DNA of 34,816 nt from Bryobacterales bacterium (GCA_019261985.1 JAFAQY010000137.1:1-34816), one strand, 5' to 3'; counted from the first letter of the stretch, positions 7,973 through 16,653 are shown. The notes: generated by a model not told the origin, from the sequence alone. A program made the numbers and translations.

Positions 7973-8034
7973 CCTCAGTTCCGGGCAACTGCTTACCCGC
8001 GTGGTTTCGTTTTCTATCGCAATTGAGCAGGCAC

Positions 8035-8745
8035 CTACGGCCCGAGCGTGTAGGTGACCTGGTCAAAAGGGATGTTGGAGTCCACGCCGTTGCGGGTGAA
8101 ACTGACGATCGTGATCGTGTTGCCGACTTGACTGACCCCAATGAGAGTGTCGGTTGACCACATGCCATTGCCGTATGGGGCGCTGCCGAGGCCGTAGCTC
8201 CAGGCCGTCGAGGTGATGTTGGCTTTGCTGAGCCGCGCCGCTAAGGGGTTGCTGGCGAGTGGTCCGACGTACCAGGTGGCGCTACTGGGGTACGTATAGA
8301 TAACTGCGCCACTTCCCGCCGAGAGCGACCATTCCGTCGCGCCACCGCTGGTAACTCCCGGGCCGCTCACATTAACGATCATGCCTCCGTTATAAATTGT
8401 GCTCGGCCCCACATACTTACCCGTCATGAAAGACATAATCAGGGGCTGCGGGGCTGGTATGACTTTAGGATATCCAGGCGTAAGAGTCAAATTGCCCGCC
8501 GAATCGACGTTGAATTGCATCGTGAGGTTGACATAAATCGTGTGTCCAGGACCGAGGACCACGGGCACCTCGGTCGCGGTAATGGTGTTGCCGGAACCGG
8601 TCAGGGCGGAATATTCGAACAGCGCGTAGGGCGGCTGCGGGCTTTGGGCGCGAGCCACGGACGTCGCCGGTGGAAAGACCATGACAGCCATCGCCAACAA
8701 CGCTGTGATACGCGATAGAGTCAGGGTTCTAAGAAATACAGTCAT
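8035..8745 (-). CDS. secreted protein of unknown function
   Basis: 236 residues with a clear export signal: Arg-containing N-terminus, a hydrophobic stretch LLAMAVMVFPPA, and a likely cleavage near VARAQS (about residue 34). The mature part is beta-rich, with many Gly, Ser, Thr and Tyr, few charges and no Cys. No domain is recognised. GGAGG six bases before the ATG (TCGGAGGATCCCAA) supports the start. The gene precedes the TIGR03437 protein on the same strand and lies divergent from the ECF sigma factor at 8944. The 198-bp divergent spacer may therefore carry its regulation, possibly by that sigma factor; this is inference from layout. Confidence 0.72.
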   Translation of the reverse strand: MTVFLRTLTLSRITALLAMAVMVFPPATSVARAQSPQPPYALFEYSALTGSGNTITATEVPVVLGPGHTIYVNLTMQFNVDSAGNLTLTPGYPKVIPAPQPLIMSFMTGKYVGPSTIYNGGMIVNVSGPGVTSGGATEWSLSAGSGAVIYTYPSSATWYVGPLASNPLAARLSKANITSTAWSYGLGSAPYGNGMWSTDTLIGVSQVGNTITIVSFTRNGVDSNIPFDQVTYTLGP

Positions 8746-8943
8746 TTGGGATCCTCCGATTAGAGTTTGGAATATGCCTTGAATTACTCACTGGAATCGA
8801 AAATATCGTCCTGCCGGTGACGCCCTTGCGCCGCACCCGACAATTGAGTATGATTTTTGAGTCAAAGGCCGAGCGGGTTTGAGCATTGGTCGATCGATTT
8901 TCGGTCCCGCTAATGATTACGAAATTTCATCGGAGATCCCTTC

Positions 8944-9537
8944 ATGACGGATCGGCAGTACGATGGCGACCCAGACGACAAACGCGCGCTCGACGAAATT
9001 GTCGAGCGTTACTACCTCCGCCTCAGCGAATTGGCGGCCAAGATCCGCAGGCGCAGCCCACGGGCCTCCACGACTGCAGCTTCGCTGCTGAACGACGCCT
9101 ACATCAGGCTTTGTAGAAACCCTCCCGATCGTCGCGCGAGAGGGCACGGCGAGATTCTGGCGATTTTCGCGAAGGCCATGCGTCACATTACGATCGACCA
9201 AGCCAGAAGCAAGCGCGCGACGAAACACGGCAGCGGCAACCCTCCAGTTCCTTTCGACGAGACGGTCCACGTTTTCCGCGACCCGGGCGCTCTTTCTCCG
9301 GAAGACCGCCTGAATCTTGAATGCGCGATGAACGAACTGGAACGCCTGGACGGGCGAAAGGCGAAGATCATCGATTTTCGTTTTTTTCTGGGCATGACCG
9401 CCGACGAATGCGCTCTTGCGCTCAACCTTTCCAAAGCCACAGTGGAGCGCGAGAGCAGAGAGGCCAAGGCATTTCTAATCTCCAAAATCGCGCCCAAACA
9501 AGCCATGGAGGCAACACCGGATGCAGCCACACATTAG
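8944..9537 (+). CDS. ECF-type RNA polymerase sigma factor (kinase-associated)
   Basis: 197 residues. Region 2 spans about residues 10-80 (ALDEIVERYYLRLSELAAKI and LLNDAYIRL, then FAKAMRHITIDQARSKRA). Region 4 spans about 120-185 and contains the helix-turn-helix GMTADECALALNLSKATVERESREAK. This matches the acidobacterial/planctomycete ECF group commonly paired with Ser/Thr kinases. There is no anti-sigma gene; instead the next gene, a membrane kinase, overlaps by 17 bp. Control by phosphorylation rather than anti-sigma release is a reasonable inference. A GGAG lies about seven bases before the ATG. Targets are unknown; the divergent secreted genes are candidates. Confidence 0.88.
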   Translation: MTDRQYDGDPDDKRALDEIVERYYLRLSELAAKIRRRSPRASTTAASLLNDAYIRLCRNPPDRRARGHGEILAIFAKAMRHITIDQARSKRATKHGSGNPPVPFDETVHVFRDPGALSPEDRLNLECAMNELERLDGRKAKIIDFRFFLGMTADECALALNLSKATVERESREAKAFLISKIAPKQAMEATPDAATH

Positions 9538-12007
9538 GCAGGACAATCCGACGTTCGGGTTCGACGCCTTCGACCTTGCGCATCGAATGCTGAACGAAGG
9601 TTCGGGCCCGCCGGTCCGGCCGGAAGACTTTAGTTCTTATCACTTCCTCGATAATCACCCGGTGGGCAGCGGCGCGCTGGGAGATGTTTGGCTAGCCGAG
9701 GAACAAGGCAAGCTTGGCGCAGAGCGCAAAGTTGCAGTCAAATTGCTTCGCAACCTATCCCGGCCCGACCTCGCCGCCAATGAGATCAAGAGTCAGGCGA
9801 AGTTGGAGCACAGGCACATTGTCAGACTCTACAATCACGGAGTCCTGAACGATGGAACGGTTTGGTTGGCCATGGAGTTCGTCGAGGGAGAGCCCCTCGA
9901 CGAGTATTGCAAAAACCACCATTGCTCCATGGAGCAGCGCCTCCTGCTTTTTCATTCCATTTGCGAAGCAGTGAGCTACGCCCACTCGCAAATGGTCGAT
10001 CACGGCGATCTAAAACCATCCAACATTCTTGTCAAGGCCGATGGCGAGCCGAAGCTGGTCGATTTCGGCTTCGCCAGGCGTCTTCACGCGACCGGCGATG
10101 CGGCGGCCCATGCTCCCGTTCTTGGGCTGACGCCGGGCTATGCGGCGCCGGAGCAGTTCCTTGGCGAAAGCCCCGGTTTTCGCGGCGATATCTATGCGCT
10201 CGGCGTGATCCTGTACGAGCTACTCTCCGGCGAACATCCTTTCGATATTTCGAAGCATTCCTTCGCTGAAATAGAGAGCCTCAAGACCGGCTCACACCAG
10301 CGGGAGCCGCCGTCGGCCATCGCCAAGCGAACTTCTGCCTCGAGCCGCGACCGGCTCAGCGACTCGCAATGGCGCGATCTGGACGCGCTCTGCCGCAAGG
10401 CTATGGACAGCGACGCCGGCCAGCGCTATTCCAGCGTGGAAGCGCTGCTTCACGATCTGGACCGCTACCTGCGATCCGAGCCTCTGGCCGCCCGCCTTCC
10501 GCACACCCGCGCTTATCGGGCAGGCAAGTTCCTGAGGCGCAATCGCACCGCGGTGGTCGCGTCATCGCTGGTATTCGCGGCCATCGCTCTGATCGTCACG
10601 GCTTCCATCGTTCGTATCGCGAACGCACGGAATCAGGCTTTGGCCGAAGCGGCGCGAACGCGTCGCATTCAGCAGTTCATGCTCGATCTGTTCGGCAACG
10701 GAGACCAGCAGGCTGCGCCGGGCAAGGACCTCACCGTGCTCGCGGCGATCGATCGCGGAGCCGCGAGTATTGCATCCCTCAGTTCCGACCCGGATACTCA
10801 GGCCGAACTGTATTTGACCTTGGGCCGGATGTACGACCAATTAAATCAATTTTCGAAGGCTGGTGAGCTTCTGCAACGGGGACTCGAAAAGAGCGAGGCC
10901 GTGGGCGCGGAAACCACCCGGACGGTGAGCGCTTTGGTGCAGTTGGGACTTTTGCGCGGCGATCAGGCGCAGACAGCCGAGGCGGAAAAGTTGATTCGCC
11001 AGGCTCTTGATCTTGCCCACCGCCTCCGGCTGAAGCCAAACGATCCCCTCTTGGTCAACGCCGAGTCTTCTCTTGGAAAGGTTCTGGTTCAAGCAGGATC
11101 GTACGATAAGGCGATCGCTATCCTCGAGCCGCTTGTGCGTCAATCGCCTTCGAGCGAGGAAGAAACGGTGAACCTGACGGAAACCCTCACGGACCTGGGG
11201 GTCGCTCAGCAGTACAAAGGAAACTACGAGGCTGCGGAATCTGCTAATCGCCGCGCCCTCGATCTCGACCGGAAGGTGCATGGGAATTTGCACCCGCGGG
11301 TGGCTGAGGATCTCTCCAACATCGCAACCACCAAGACAACCACTGGAAAATATGCGGAAGCCGAAGTTCTTTACCGCCAAGCCGTCGCAATCGACGAGTC
11401 ATGGTACGGGCCGGATAACCCTGAGGTCCTTCAGATGAAAACCATGCTCGCTTTAACCGCCATGCAATCCGGTAAGGACGCGGAAGCAGAGAAACTCCTG
11501 CGAAACATCCTTCCGCTGCAGGAGCGAGCCTACGGATCCGTTCATCCGGTCTTGGCCTTTACCCACGACGTGCTGGGCAAGCTCGCGGAAAAGCGAGAGG
11601 ACCTCGCAACGGCCGAAGTGGAATTTAGCCGGGGTTTCGAGATTAACCGCCAGTTATTTGGCGTGAAAGAATACAGAACGGCCATTTCGGCCAACAATTT
11701 GTCGGGGGTGCTGCTGAAAGAGCATCATTACGCTCGGGCGGAGGCGCTCCTGCGCCCCGCGGTTCAGGTATTGACGGAAAAACCCCTTCCAGGGAACATG
11801 AGCGTGGGACTCGCCGAACTGAACCTGGGAGAATCGCTACTGCGGCAAAACCGATATCAGGAAGCGATAGCGCCGCTCTCAGCCGCCTACGAGTTACTTA
11901 ACGGGGGATCCGACACTGTTGCAAAGCGGCGTGAGGTAGCCCGCCAGTATGTCGCGGAAACTTACGAAAAATTAGGACAGCCGGATAACGCCGCTGGTTT
12001 CCGTTAG
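9521..12007 (+). CDS. membrane Ser/Thr protein kinase with TPR sensor domain
   Basis: 828 residues. The kinase domain spans about residues 40-315: G-loop GSGALG (49-54), ATP-anchoring Lys74 in VAVK, catalytic loop HGDLKPSN with Asp163, DFG at 181-183 and APE at 209-211. The residue before the catalytic Asp is Gly instead of the usual Arg, so it is a non-RD kinase. One membrane helix follows (about 344-366). The remaining 450 residues form a series of TPR-like repeats (for example EAESANRRALDLDRKVHG and EAEVLYRQAVAIDESWYG), presumably outside the membrane and binding a partner. The start overlaps the sigma gene by 17 bp, giving translational coupling. Likely role: signal-dependent phosphorylation of the sigma factor or of other targets. 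Confidence 0.9.
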   Translation: MQPHIRQDNPTFGFDAFDLAHRMLNEGSGPPVRPEDFSSYHFLDNHPVGSGALGDVWLAEEQGKLGAERKVAVKLLRNLSRPDLAANEIKSQAKLEHRHIVRLYNHGVLNDGTVWLAMEFVEGEPLDEYCKNHHCSMEQRLLLFHSICEAVSYAHSQMVDHGDLKPSNILVKADGEPKLVDFGFARRLHATGDAAAHAPVLGLTPGYAAPEQFLGESPGFRGDIYALGVILYELLSGEHPFDISKHSFAEIESLKTGSHQREPPSAIAKRTSASSRDRLSDSQWRDLDALCRKAMDSDAGQRYSSVEALLHDLDRYLRSEPLAARLPHTRAYRAGKFLRRNRTAVVASSLVFAAIALIVTASIVRIANARNQALAEAARTRRIQQFMLDLFGNGDQQAAPGKDLTVLAAIDRGAASIASLSSDPDTQAELYLTLGRMYDQLNQFSKAGELLQRGLEKSEAVGAETTRTVSALVQLGLLRGDQAQTAEAEKLIRQALDLAHRLRLKPNDPLLVNAESSLGKVLVQAGSYDKAIAILEPLVRQSPSSEEETVNLTETLTDLGVAQQYKGNYEAAESANRRALDLDRKVHGNLHPRVAEDLSNIATTKTTTGKYAEAEVLYRQAVAIDESWYGPDNPEVLQMKTMLALTAMQSGKDAEAEKLLRNILPLQERAYGSVHPVLAFTHDVLGKLAEKREDLATAEVEFSRGFEINRQLFGVKEYRTAISANNLSGVLLKEHHYARAEALLRPAVQVLTEKPLPGNMSVGLAELNLGESLLRQNRYQEAIAPLSAAYELLNGGSDTVAKRREVARQYVAETYEKLGQPDNAAGFR

Positions 12008-12039
12008 TGCTTAATTGCAGAACTTCACGTAACCGCTCA

Positions 12040-12090
12040 GGCGGGCTGAAGCCCGCCGCAGGCTCTAGCCGGGCTCTAGCCTGCCCCACA
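12040..12090 (-). repeat. double-hairpin intergenic repeat, copy A
   Basis: Read on the minus strand: TGTGGGGCAGG start, a hairpin with GCAGGCT/AGCCTGC arms, then the perfect hairpin GGCGGGCT-TC-AGCCCGCC. It lies between the kinase gene and the VOC gene. Related copies are at 15297-15342, 20060-20116 and 30916-30956. Confidence 0.75.
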
Positions 12091-12156
12091 GCGGGGTAGC
12101 CAATTTCTGCAATTTGGGTACTCGCCTACAGGCGGGTCCACTAAACTGGAAAGGCT

Positions 12157-13059
12157 ATGCAAAACATCACTCCGCATTTATGGTTCGACAAACAGGCTCG
12201 CGAAGCCGCGGAATTGTATGTTTCCCTCATCCCCGGGTCCAAGCTCAAGAAAGTAACCACGCTCACTGGTACGCCGTCGGGCGATTGCGATCTGGTATCG
12301 TTCGAGCTTTCGGGACAGCCGTTCATGGCCATTAGCGCCGGGCCGCTTTTCAAGTTCAATCCATCGGTGTCGTTCCATCTCAAATGCGGCACGCGCGAGG
12401 AGGTCGATAAGATCTGGGGAGCGCTGTCTGACGGTGGCAACATCCTGATGCCGCTGGACAAGTATCCGTTCAGCGAGCGATATGGGTGGCTCCAGGATAA
12501 GTACGGTCTCTCTTGGCAAGTGATGTACACGCCAGGCGGCTCCGGCGACCGGAGAATCACGCCCGCGCTGATGTTTGTAGGAAACGTGTGCGGCAAGGCG
12601 GAAGAGGCTCTCGAGTTCTACGTGTCCGTGTTCCGTGGCGCTCCCGGCGAAACGGGAAACAAACAAAATAGAGCGGAAATCCTTGCGCGGCACGGCAACA
12701 GCGCGCCGGAAAAAGAAGGAACCGTGCAATATGCGCGGGCATGGCTTTTGGGCCAGGAGTTCGCCGCGATGGACTCCGCGCGCGAGCACAACTTCGCGTT
12801 TAATGAAGCGATCTCATTCCTGGCGCCTTGCGATACGCAGGAGGAAATCGATTACCTCTGGGAAAAGCTCTCCGCGGATCCGAAAGCCGAACAGTGCGGC
12901 TGGTTGAAAGACAAGTATGGCTTATCGTGGCAGATCGCTCCTGTGATGATGCAGCAACTTCTAGGCAGCGGCGACAAGGCGCGACTCGGCCGCGTCACGC
13001 AGGCCTTCTTGAAAATGAAGAAATTCGATATTGCCGCGCTCGAACGCGCAGCAGGTTAA
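12157..13059 (+). CDS. two-domain VOC/PhnB-like protein
   Basis: 300 residues made of two similar glyoxalase-fold modules (about 1-130 and 140-290). Each has the PhnB / '3-demethylubiquinone-9 3-methyltransferase' family pattern: TPHLWFDKQAREAAELYVSL at the start of the first, LMFVGNVCGKAEEALEFYVS at the start of the second, and WLQDKYGLSWQV and WLKDKYGLSWQI at their ends. Despite the inherited name these are not proven methyltransferases, and the substrate is unknown. No obvious Shine-Dalgarno precedes the ATG. The stop shares TTAA with the convergent ketosynthase gene. The gene is otherwise isolated. Confidence 0.85.
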   Translation: MQNITPHLWFDKQAREAAELYVSLIPGSKLKKVTTLTGTPSGDCDLVSFELSGQPFMAISAGPLFKFNPSVSFHLKCGTREEVDKIWGALSDGGNILMPLDKYPFSERYGWLQDKYGLSWQVMYTPGGSGDRRITPALMFVGNVCGKAEEALEFYVSVFRGAPGETGNKQNRAEILARHGNSAPEKEGTVQYARAWLLGQEFAAMDSAREHNFAFNEAISFLAPCDTQEEIDYLWEKLSADPKAEQCGWLKDKYGLSWQIAPVMMQQLLGSGDKARLGRVTQAFLKMKKFDIAALERAAG

Positions 13060-14291
13060 CGCTCCGCCGCTTCCGCTAGATCGGACCGGCGGAACGCGAG
13101 TACGGCGTTCAGCCCCCCGAACGCGAACGAATTCGAAAGCGCCCATTCCACCTCCGCGCAGCGCGAGTGGTTCGGGACCACGTCCAAATCGCACGCCGGA
13201 TCGGGCTCGGTGAAGTTTGCGGTCGGCGGAATTATGCCTCCGCGCAAGGCAGCCAATGTCGCCGCCGCTTCCAACGCTCCAGCCGCGCCCAGCGCATGCC
13301 CGTGGACGGATTTTGTCGAGCTCACCAAGATCTTCTCAGCGTGGGCTCCAAATACGGCGCGAATCGCCTCGCATTCGGTCGAATCATTTGTGGGCGTTCC
13401 TGTTCCATGCGCGTTGATGTAGCCGACGCCCTGCGGCGCCGCGCCCGCATCGGCAAGCGCCGCCCGCATCGCCTGCGCCGCGCCTTGCGCCCGCGGCTGC
13501 GTGATGTGGTGGGCGTCCGAAGACATTCCAAAGCCCGCGATTTCGCCCCAAATCTGCGCACTGCGCGCACGCGCTGCTTCAAGCGGCTCCAGCACCAGCA
13601 TGCCTGCGCCTTCGCCTAAAATCAAACCGTTGCGGTCCCGGGAAAACGGCCGGCACGTGGTCGGCGAAACCACGCGCAGCGCTTCCCAGGATTTCAAAAA
13701 TCCTACGGAAAAGGGAGCGTCACTCCCGCCGGCGACCGCTACGTCAACCACTCCGTCACGCACCATCCAGAACGCCTGTCCAATCGCGTGATTCGCGGAA
13801 GAGCACGCCGTCGAAACGGTATACACCGGCCCGGTGATGCCGAATTCGTACGAGATCCAGCTCGCTCCCGCGTTCCCCATCACGCGTGGGATCGTTAGCG
13901 GCGAAACACGCTGATTCAGCGCGTAAAGATTGTAGAAGTTCTCATCTTTCGTTGCCTGCCCTCCCGCCGACGATCCGGTCACGATCGCGCAACGCGGGCC
14001 CAATTGCGAATCGAATGTCAGCCCCGATGCCGCAATCGCCTCCCGGGCCGCAACCACCGCGAACTGCGCGAAGCGGTCGAGAAAATCCGCGTGCTTGCCG
14101 TCGAAGTACTTTGCAGGATCGAACCGCGCCGCTTCCGCCGCATTCGGAAAACGGACCGAGCCGGGCGGAGTCAGCGTCATCGGCCGAATCGCGCTTTGGC
14201 CCCAAGCTACGCCGCTCCAGAACTCGCCGAACGTATCGCCGAACGCCGAAACTACTCCGATCCCGGTCACCGCGACGCGGCGCGCGCTCAT
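13056..14291 (-). CDS. beta-ketoacyl-ACP synthase (FabF/NodE type)
   Basis: 411 residues, the usual length for KASII. The thiolase-fold catalytic triad is complete: Cys163 in STACSSANHAIG, His295 in NAHGTGTPTND and His330 in STKSVHGHALGAAG, with Lys327 also present. It should perform decarboxylative condensation of an acyl chain with malonyl-ACP. The ATG overlaps the ACP stop codon (ATGA), so it is the last gene of a four-gene leftward operon with ACP, NodB-type deacetylase and FAD oxygenase. No acyltransferase, ketoreductase or dehydratase is nearby, so it either borrows the housekeeping FAS enzymes or does a specialised elongation. Pairing with a dedicated ACP and deacetylase recalls NodE/NodF/NodB. 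Confidence 0.92.
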   Translation of the reverse strand: MSARRVAVTGIGVVSAFGDTFGEFWSGVAWGQSAIRPMTLTPPGSVRFPNAAEAARFDPAKYFDGKHADFLDRFAQFAVVAAREAIAASGLTFDSQLGPRCAIVTGSSAGGQATKDENFYNLYALNQRVSPLTIPRVMGNAGASWISYEFGITGPVYTVSTACSSANHAIGQAFWMVRDGVVDVAVAGGSDAPFSVGFLKSWEALRVVSPTTCRPFSRDRNGLILGEGAGMLVLEPLEAARARSAQIWGEIAGFGMSSDAHHITQPRAQGAAQAMRAALADAGAAPQGVGYINAHGTGTPTNDSTECEAIRAVFGAHAEKILVSSTKSVHGHALGAAGALEAAATLAALRGGIIPPTANFTEPDPACDLDVVPNHSRCAEVEWALSNSFAFGGLNAVLAFRRSDLAEAAER

Positions 14292-14551
14292 GAACCGGCC
14301 TTGGCTGCCAGGAGCTTTTGGATTCCCTCCACGACGTCGCGCACGGATCGAATCCGGCTGGCGGCGTCGTCGGGGATATCGATTTTAAACTCTTCTTCCA
14401 CCGCGAAGAGCAGGTTGATGCCGTCGAGCGAGTCGATGTTCAGGTCCGCGAACGTTTTGTCCAATGTCACGGATTCCGCCGGAATCTTCTGCGTCCGGGC
14501 GATTAGCTCGCAGACGCGCTCCGCGAATTCCGGCTCAGGACTGGGCTGCAT
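14288..14551 (-). CDS. acyl carrier protein
   Basis: 87 residues from the chosen ATG at 14551. The phosphopantetheine site is Ser41 in ADLNIDSLDGINL. Acidic helices II and III follow (FAVEEEFKIDIPDDAA), typical of ACP. The open frame extends upstream within the deacetylase gene, but that extension is basic and unlike ACP. Starts at 14551 or 14566 give the normal family length. The start lies 17 bp inside the deacetylase 3' end, and the stop overlaps the ketosynthase ATG, so all three are translationally coupled. A dedicated carrier for the adjacent ketosynthase. Confidence 0.92.
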   Translation of the reverse strand: MQPSPEPEFAERVCELIARTQKIPAESVTLDKTFADLNIDSLDGINLLFAVEEEFKIDIPDDAASRIRSVRDVVEGIQKLLAAKAGS

Positions 14552-15275
14552 AAGCCTGGGGTGCATAAAAAAGGTCACCCGCGGTGCGAAACTCGAAACC
14601 TTTGTCCAGCAGGCGCGGCAATGCAGCGCGCACGGCGTCGATGGTGTTGCGGATATCCGGAGCCGCATGGATGGTGCGGCCATCGTGCAAGCACAATACT
14701 CCGCCATTCGCAGCGCCGCCAATTAATCGCTGCGCGACGCGCCCACCCGGCAAGCTCCAATCGCGCCCGATCACAGTCCACATCACGCCCGTAAGCCCCA
14801 GCCGCCGTTGCGCATGGCGCAATCCAAACCATCGCACCCCATACGGAGCGCGGAACAGCCCGGGCTGCAACCCCGTAGCGGCGTGAATTGCGTCCTGGGC
14901 TAGCGCCAATTCGCGATAAATAAAATCAGGGGATTTGAAATCGAAACGGGCGTGGGTGTCGGAATGGTTCCCGATCTCGTGGCCCGCGGCCAGTACTTCC
15001 CGCGCGACCCCCGGGAGCCGCCGCACGTTGGCGCCGCACATGAAGAATGTCGCTCGGACGCGATGTTCTTCTAAAATCCGTAGTAGCGCAGGAGTCGACT
15101 CGCTGGGGCCATCGTCGAAGGTGATCGCCAGCTCCGAGCGCGATGGATCTCCGCGGTACATCGAAGGAGCAAGAAAGGTGGATGAACGGCCCCGCACCGC
15201 GTAGCCCAGGCAAGCGCCCGCCGCGGCAATCGTTCCCGCCGCGCAGGACATTGCTCCCATCCAGGCCCCGCTCAC
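14535..15275 (-). CDS. NodB-homology polysaccharide deacetylase, membrane-anchored
   Basis: 246 residues, GTG start. An N-terminal hydrophobic helix (about 5-27) is followed by a NodB domain. Motif 1 TFDDGP (52-57) supplies catalytic and metal Asp. Motif 2 is H104-SDT-H108, the zinc ligands. Motif 3 is RAPYG (about 142-146), and motif 5 is LHDG with His197. All catalytic positions of carbohydrate esterase family 4 are present, so metal-dependent N- or O-deacetylation of a glycan on the outer side of the inner membrane is predicted. It is the second gene of the operon, seven bases after the oxygenase stop. The natural substrate (peptidoglycan, GlcNAc polymer or a lipid-linked sugar) cannot be read. 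Confidence 0.88.
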   Translation of the reverse strand: MSGAWMGAMSCAAGTIAAAGACLGYAVRGRSSTFLAPSMYRGDPSRSELAITFDDGPSESTPALLRILEEHRVRATFFMCGANVRRLPGVAREVLAAGHEIGNHSDTHARFDFKSPDFIYRELALAQDAIHAATGLQPGLFRAPYGVRWFGLRHAQRRLGLTGVMWTVIGRDWSLPGGRVAQRLIGGAANGGVLCLHDGRTIHAAPDIRNTIDAVRAALPRLLDKGFEFRTAGDLFYAPQAYAAQS

Positions 15276-15282
15276 GTTTTCA

Positions 15283-16653
15283 TCATACAGTGGGTTGTGT
15301 GGTAGGGTCCGGCTTCAACCGGACCCGCTGAAGCCCTGCACCGATCTGGGGCCTTGAGCCTCGGCATAGTGGCCCACGACACAACACTCTCCACGCGACC
15401 CTCGGATCCAGCACCGCTGCCGGAGTTGTTAACAGATTCGCCACCGTATGAAACGCGAGCGCCGGCACAGGATCGCCATGTGCGGCCCGATGCAGTTTTG
15501 CCATGTACCAGTTGATGAATTTGACCCTCGCGTTGCGCGGCCCCACGGTTTCCGGAATGCGCAAATCGCTTCCAACCGCAATGTTCCATGGAATGTCGAC
15601 GATGTTGGAAATACGCGAGAAGAATCCACGCGCGTCTGTCGCACCGGATCGGAGCCAGCGCTGCAATTCCAAACCCTCCAGCGCCGCGACACTCATACCC
15701 TGTCCGTAAATAGGATTGAAACTGCAGATCGCGTCACCGGTTACCAGGTAAGCCTCCGGAAAACGCGCGAGCTTTTCATAACGCCGCCGGATGCTGGCCG
15801 GGAATCGCGCCGATGCGGGCTCGGAAACCGGCTCGGCATTTCGAATGCTTTCGAAGATGTACGGCGCCGGAAGCGTGCGGGCAAACTCGATAAATCCTTC
15901 CAGGTCTTCCGGCGCGTAATGTCCGAAATGCCCGATCAGAGTAACGGTCCACCGCTCGGCCTCCTGCGCCACCATCACTCCGCCCCGCTTTCCGTCGGGC
16001 GTCGGCGGGATGACGACGGCGATATCGCCGTTGAGATCGGAAGCCCGGCGCCGGAAGTGACGCGTTGTGTATCCCAGCGATACTTCCACCCGCTCTTCGC
16101 GCGGCCGCTGATAACCCGCGGCTTCCAGCCACTGCGGCGTGCGCGAGCCGCGCCCTGTCGCATCGATCACCAGATCGGCCGCAATTGCTTCCGTCCCGCA
16201 CATTATCCCAATCACGCGGCGAAAATCTTGGCGGAACATCAAACGATCTACATGGGTGCCCTGCCGCGAGGTTACGTTCGGAATCTGAAGAACGCGCTGC
16301 CGGACCAGATTTTCGAGAAATGGCCGGCTCATCGCCAGCGCGGTCAGCCCGCTCTCGAATTGCGCCATGCAGCCGCCTTCCACAAACCAGCGGCTCTTTC
16401 CCGCGATGTCCCCGGCCGCCGCGCCCTCGCGGACGGCTTGCTCCGAAAGGCCCGGAAAGAGCTGCTCCAGAGCTTGCCGTCCGCCTGCCAGAAGGCCGTG
16501 CGTGTGCCGCCCCTGAGGCACTCCGCGCCGGTTTTCCGCCTTCAATGGAAAAACATCCTGCTCTACCAGCGTGACCTTGTCGAAGCAATCCGAGAGCACC
16601 CTTGCGGCGACCAAGCCGGCCATGCTTCCGCCCATCACGATTGCGTGTTTCAT
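15283..16653 (-). CDS. FAD-dependent monooxygenase/epoxidase-like oxidoreductase
   Basis: 456 residues. A Rossmann FAD site (GGSMAG at 8-13, acidic Glu31 ending beta-2) and the second FAD motif VTGDAICSFNPIYGQGMS place it with PHBH-fold flavoproteins: aromatic hydroxylases, squalene- or polyether-type epoxidases, geranylgeranyl reductases. No transmembrane tail is present. AGGAGG-like GGAGG lies ten bases before the ATG. It is the first gene of the deacetylase/ACP/ketosynthase operon, so it may oxidise the acyl chain or polyketide made there (inference). The last 15 or so residues (LQRVRLKPDPTTQPTV) are encoded by an intergenic repeat (15297-15342), meaning the original stop was probably lost upstream. 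Confidence 0.82.
   Translation of the reverse strand: MKHAIVMGGSMAGLVAARVLSDCFDKVTLVEQDVFPLKAENRRGVPQGRHTHGLLAGGRQALEQLFPGLSEQAVREGAAAGDIAGKSRWFVEGGCMAQFESGLTALAMSRPFLENLVRQRVLQIPNVTSRQGTHVDRLMFRQDFRRVIGIMCGTEAIAADLVIDATGRGSRTPQWLEAAGYQRPREERVEVSLGYTTRHFRRRASDLNGDIAVVIPPTPDGKRGGVMVAQEAERWTVTLIGHFGHYAPEDLEGFIEFARTLPAPYIFESIRNAEPVSEPASARFPASIRRRYEKLARFPEAYLVTGDAICSFNPIYGQGMSVAALEGLELQRWLRSGATDARGFFSRISNIVDIPWNIAVGSDLRIPETVGPRNARVKFINWYMAKLHRAAHGDPVPALAFHTVANLLTTPAAVLDPRVAWRVLCRGPLCRGSRPQIGAGLQRVRLKPDPTTQPTV
15297..15342 (+). repeat. hairpin intergenic repeat, copy C, inside a gene 3' end
   Basis: TGTGGTAGG lead-in, then a perfect GGTCCGG/CCGGACC hairpin with a CTTCAA loop, then a degenerate second part (GCTGAAGCCCTGC). 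It forms the last codons of the FAD oxidoreductase. Confidence 0.65.

Noticed and set aside
14552-14722. 57-residue extension of the acyl carrier protein
   Set aside because: Cys/Arg-rich sequence inside the deacetylase gene, unlike any ACP.
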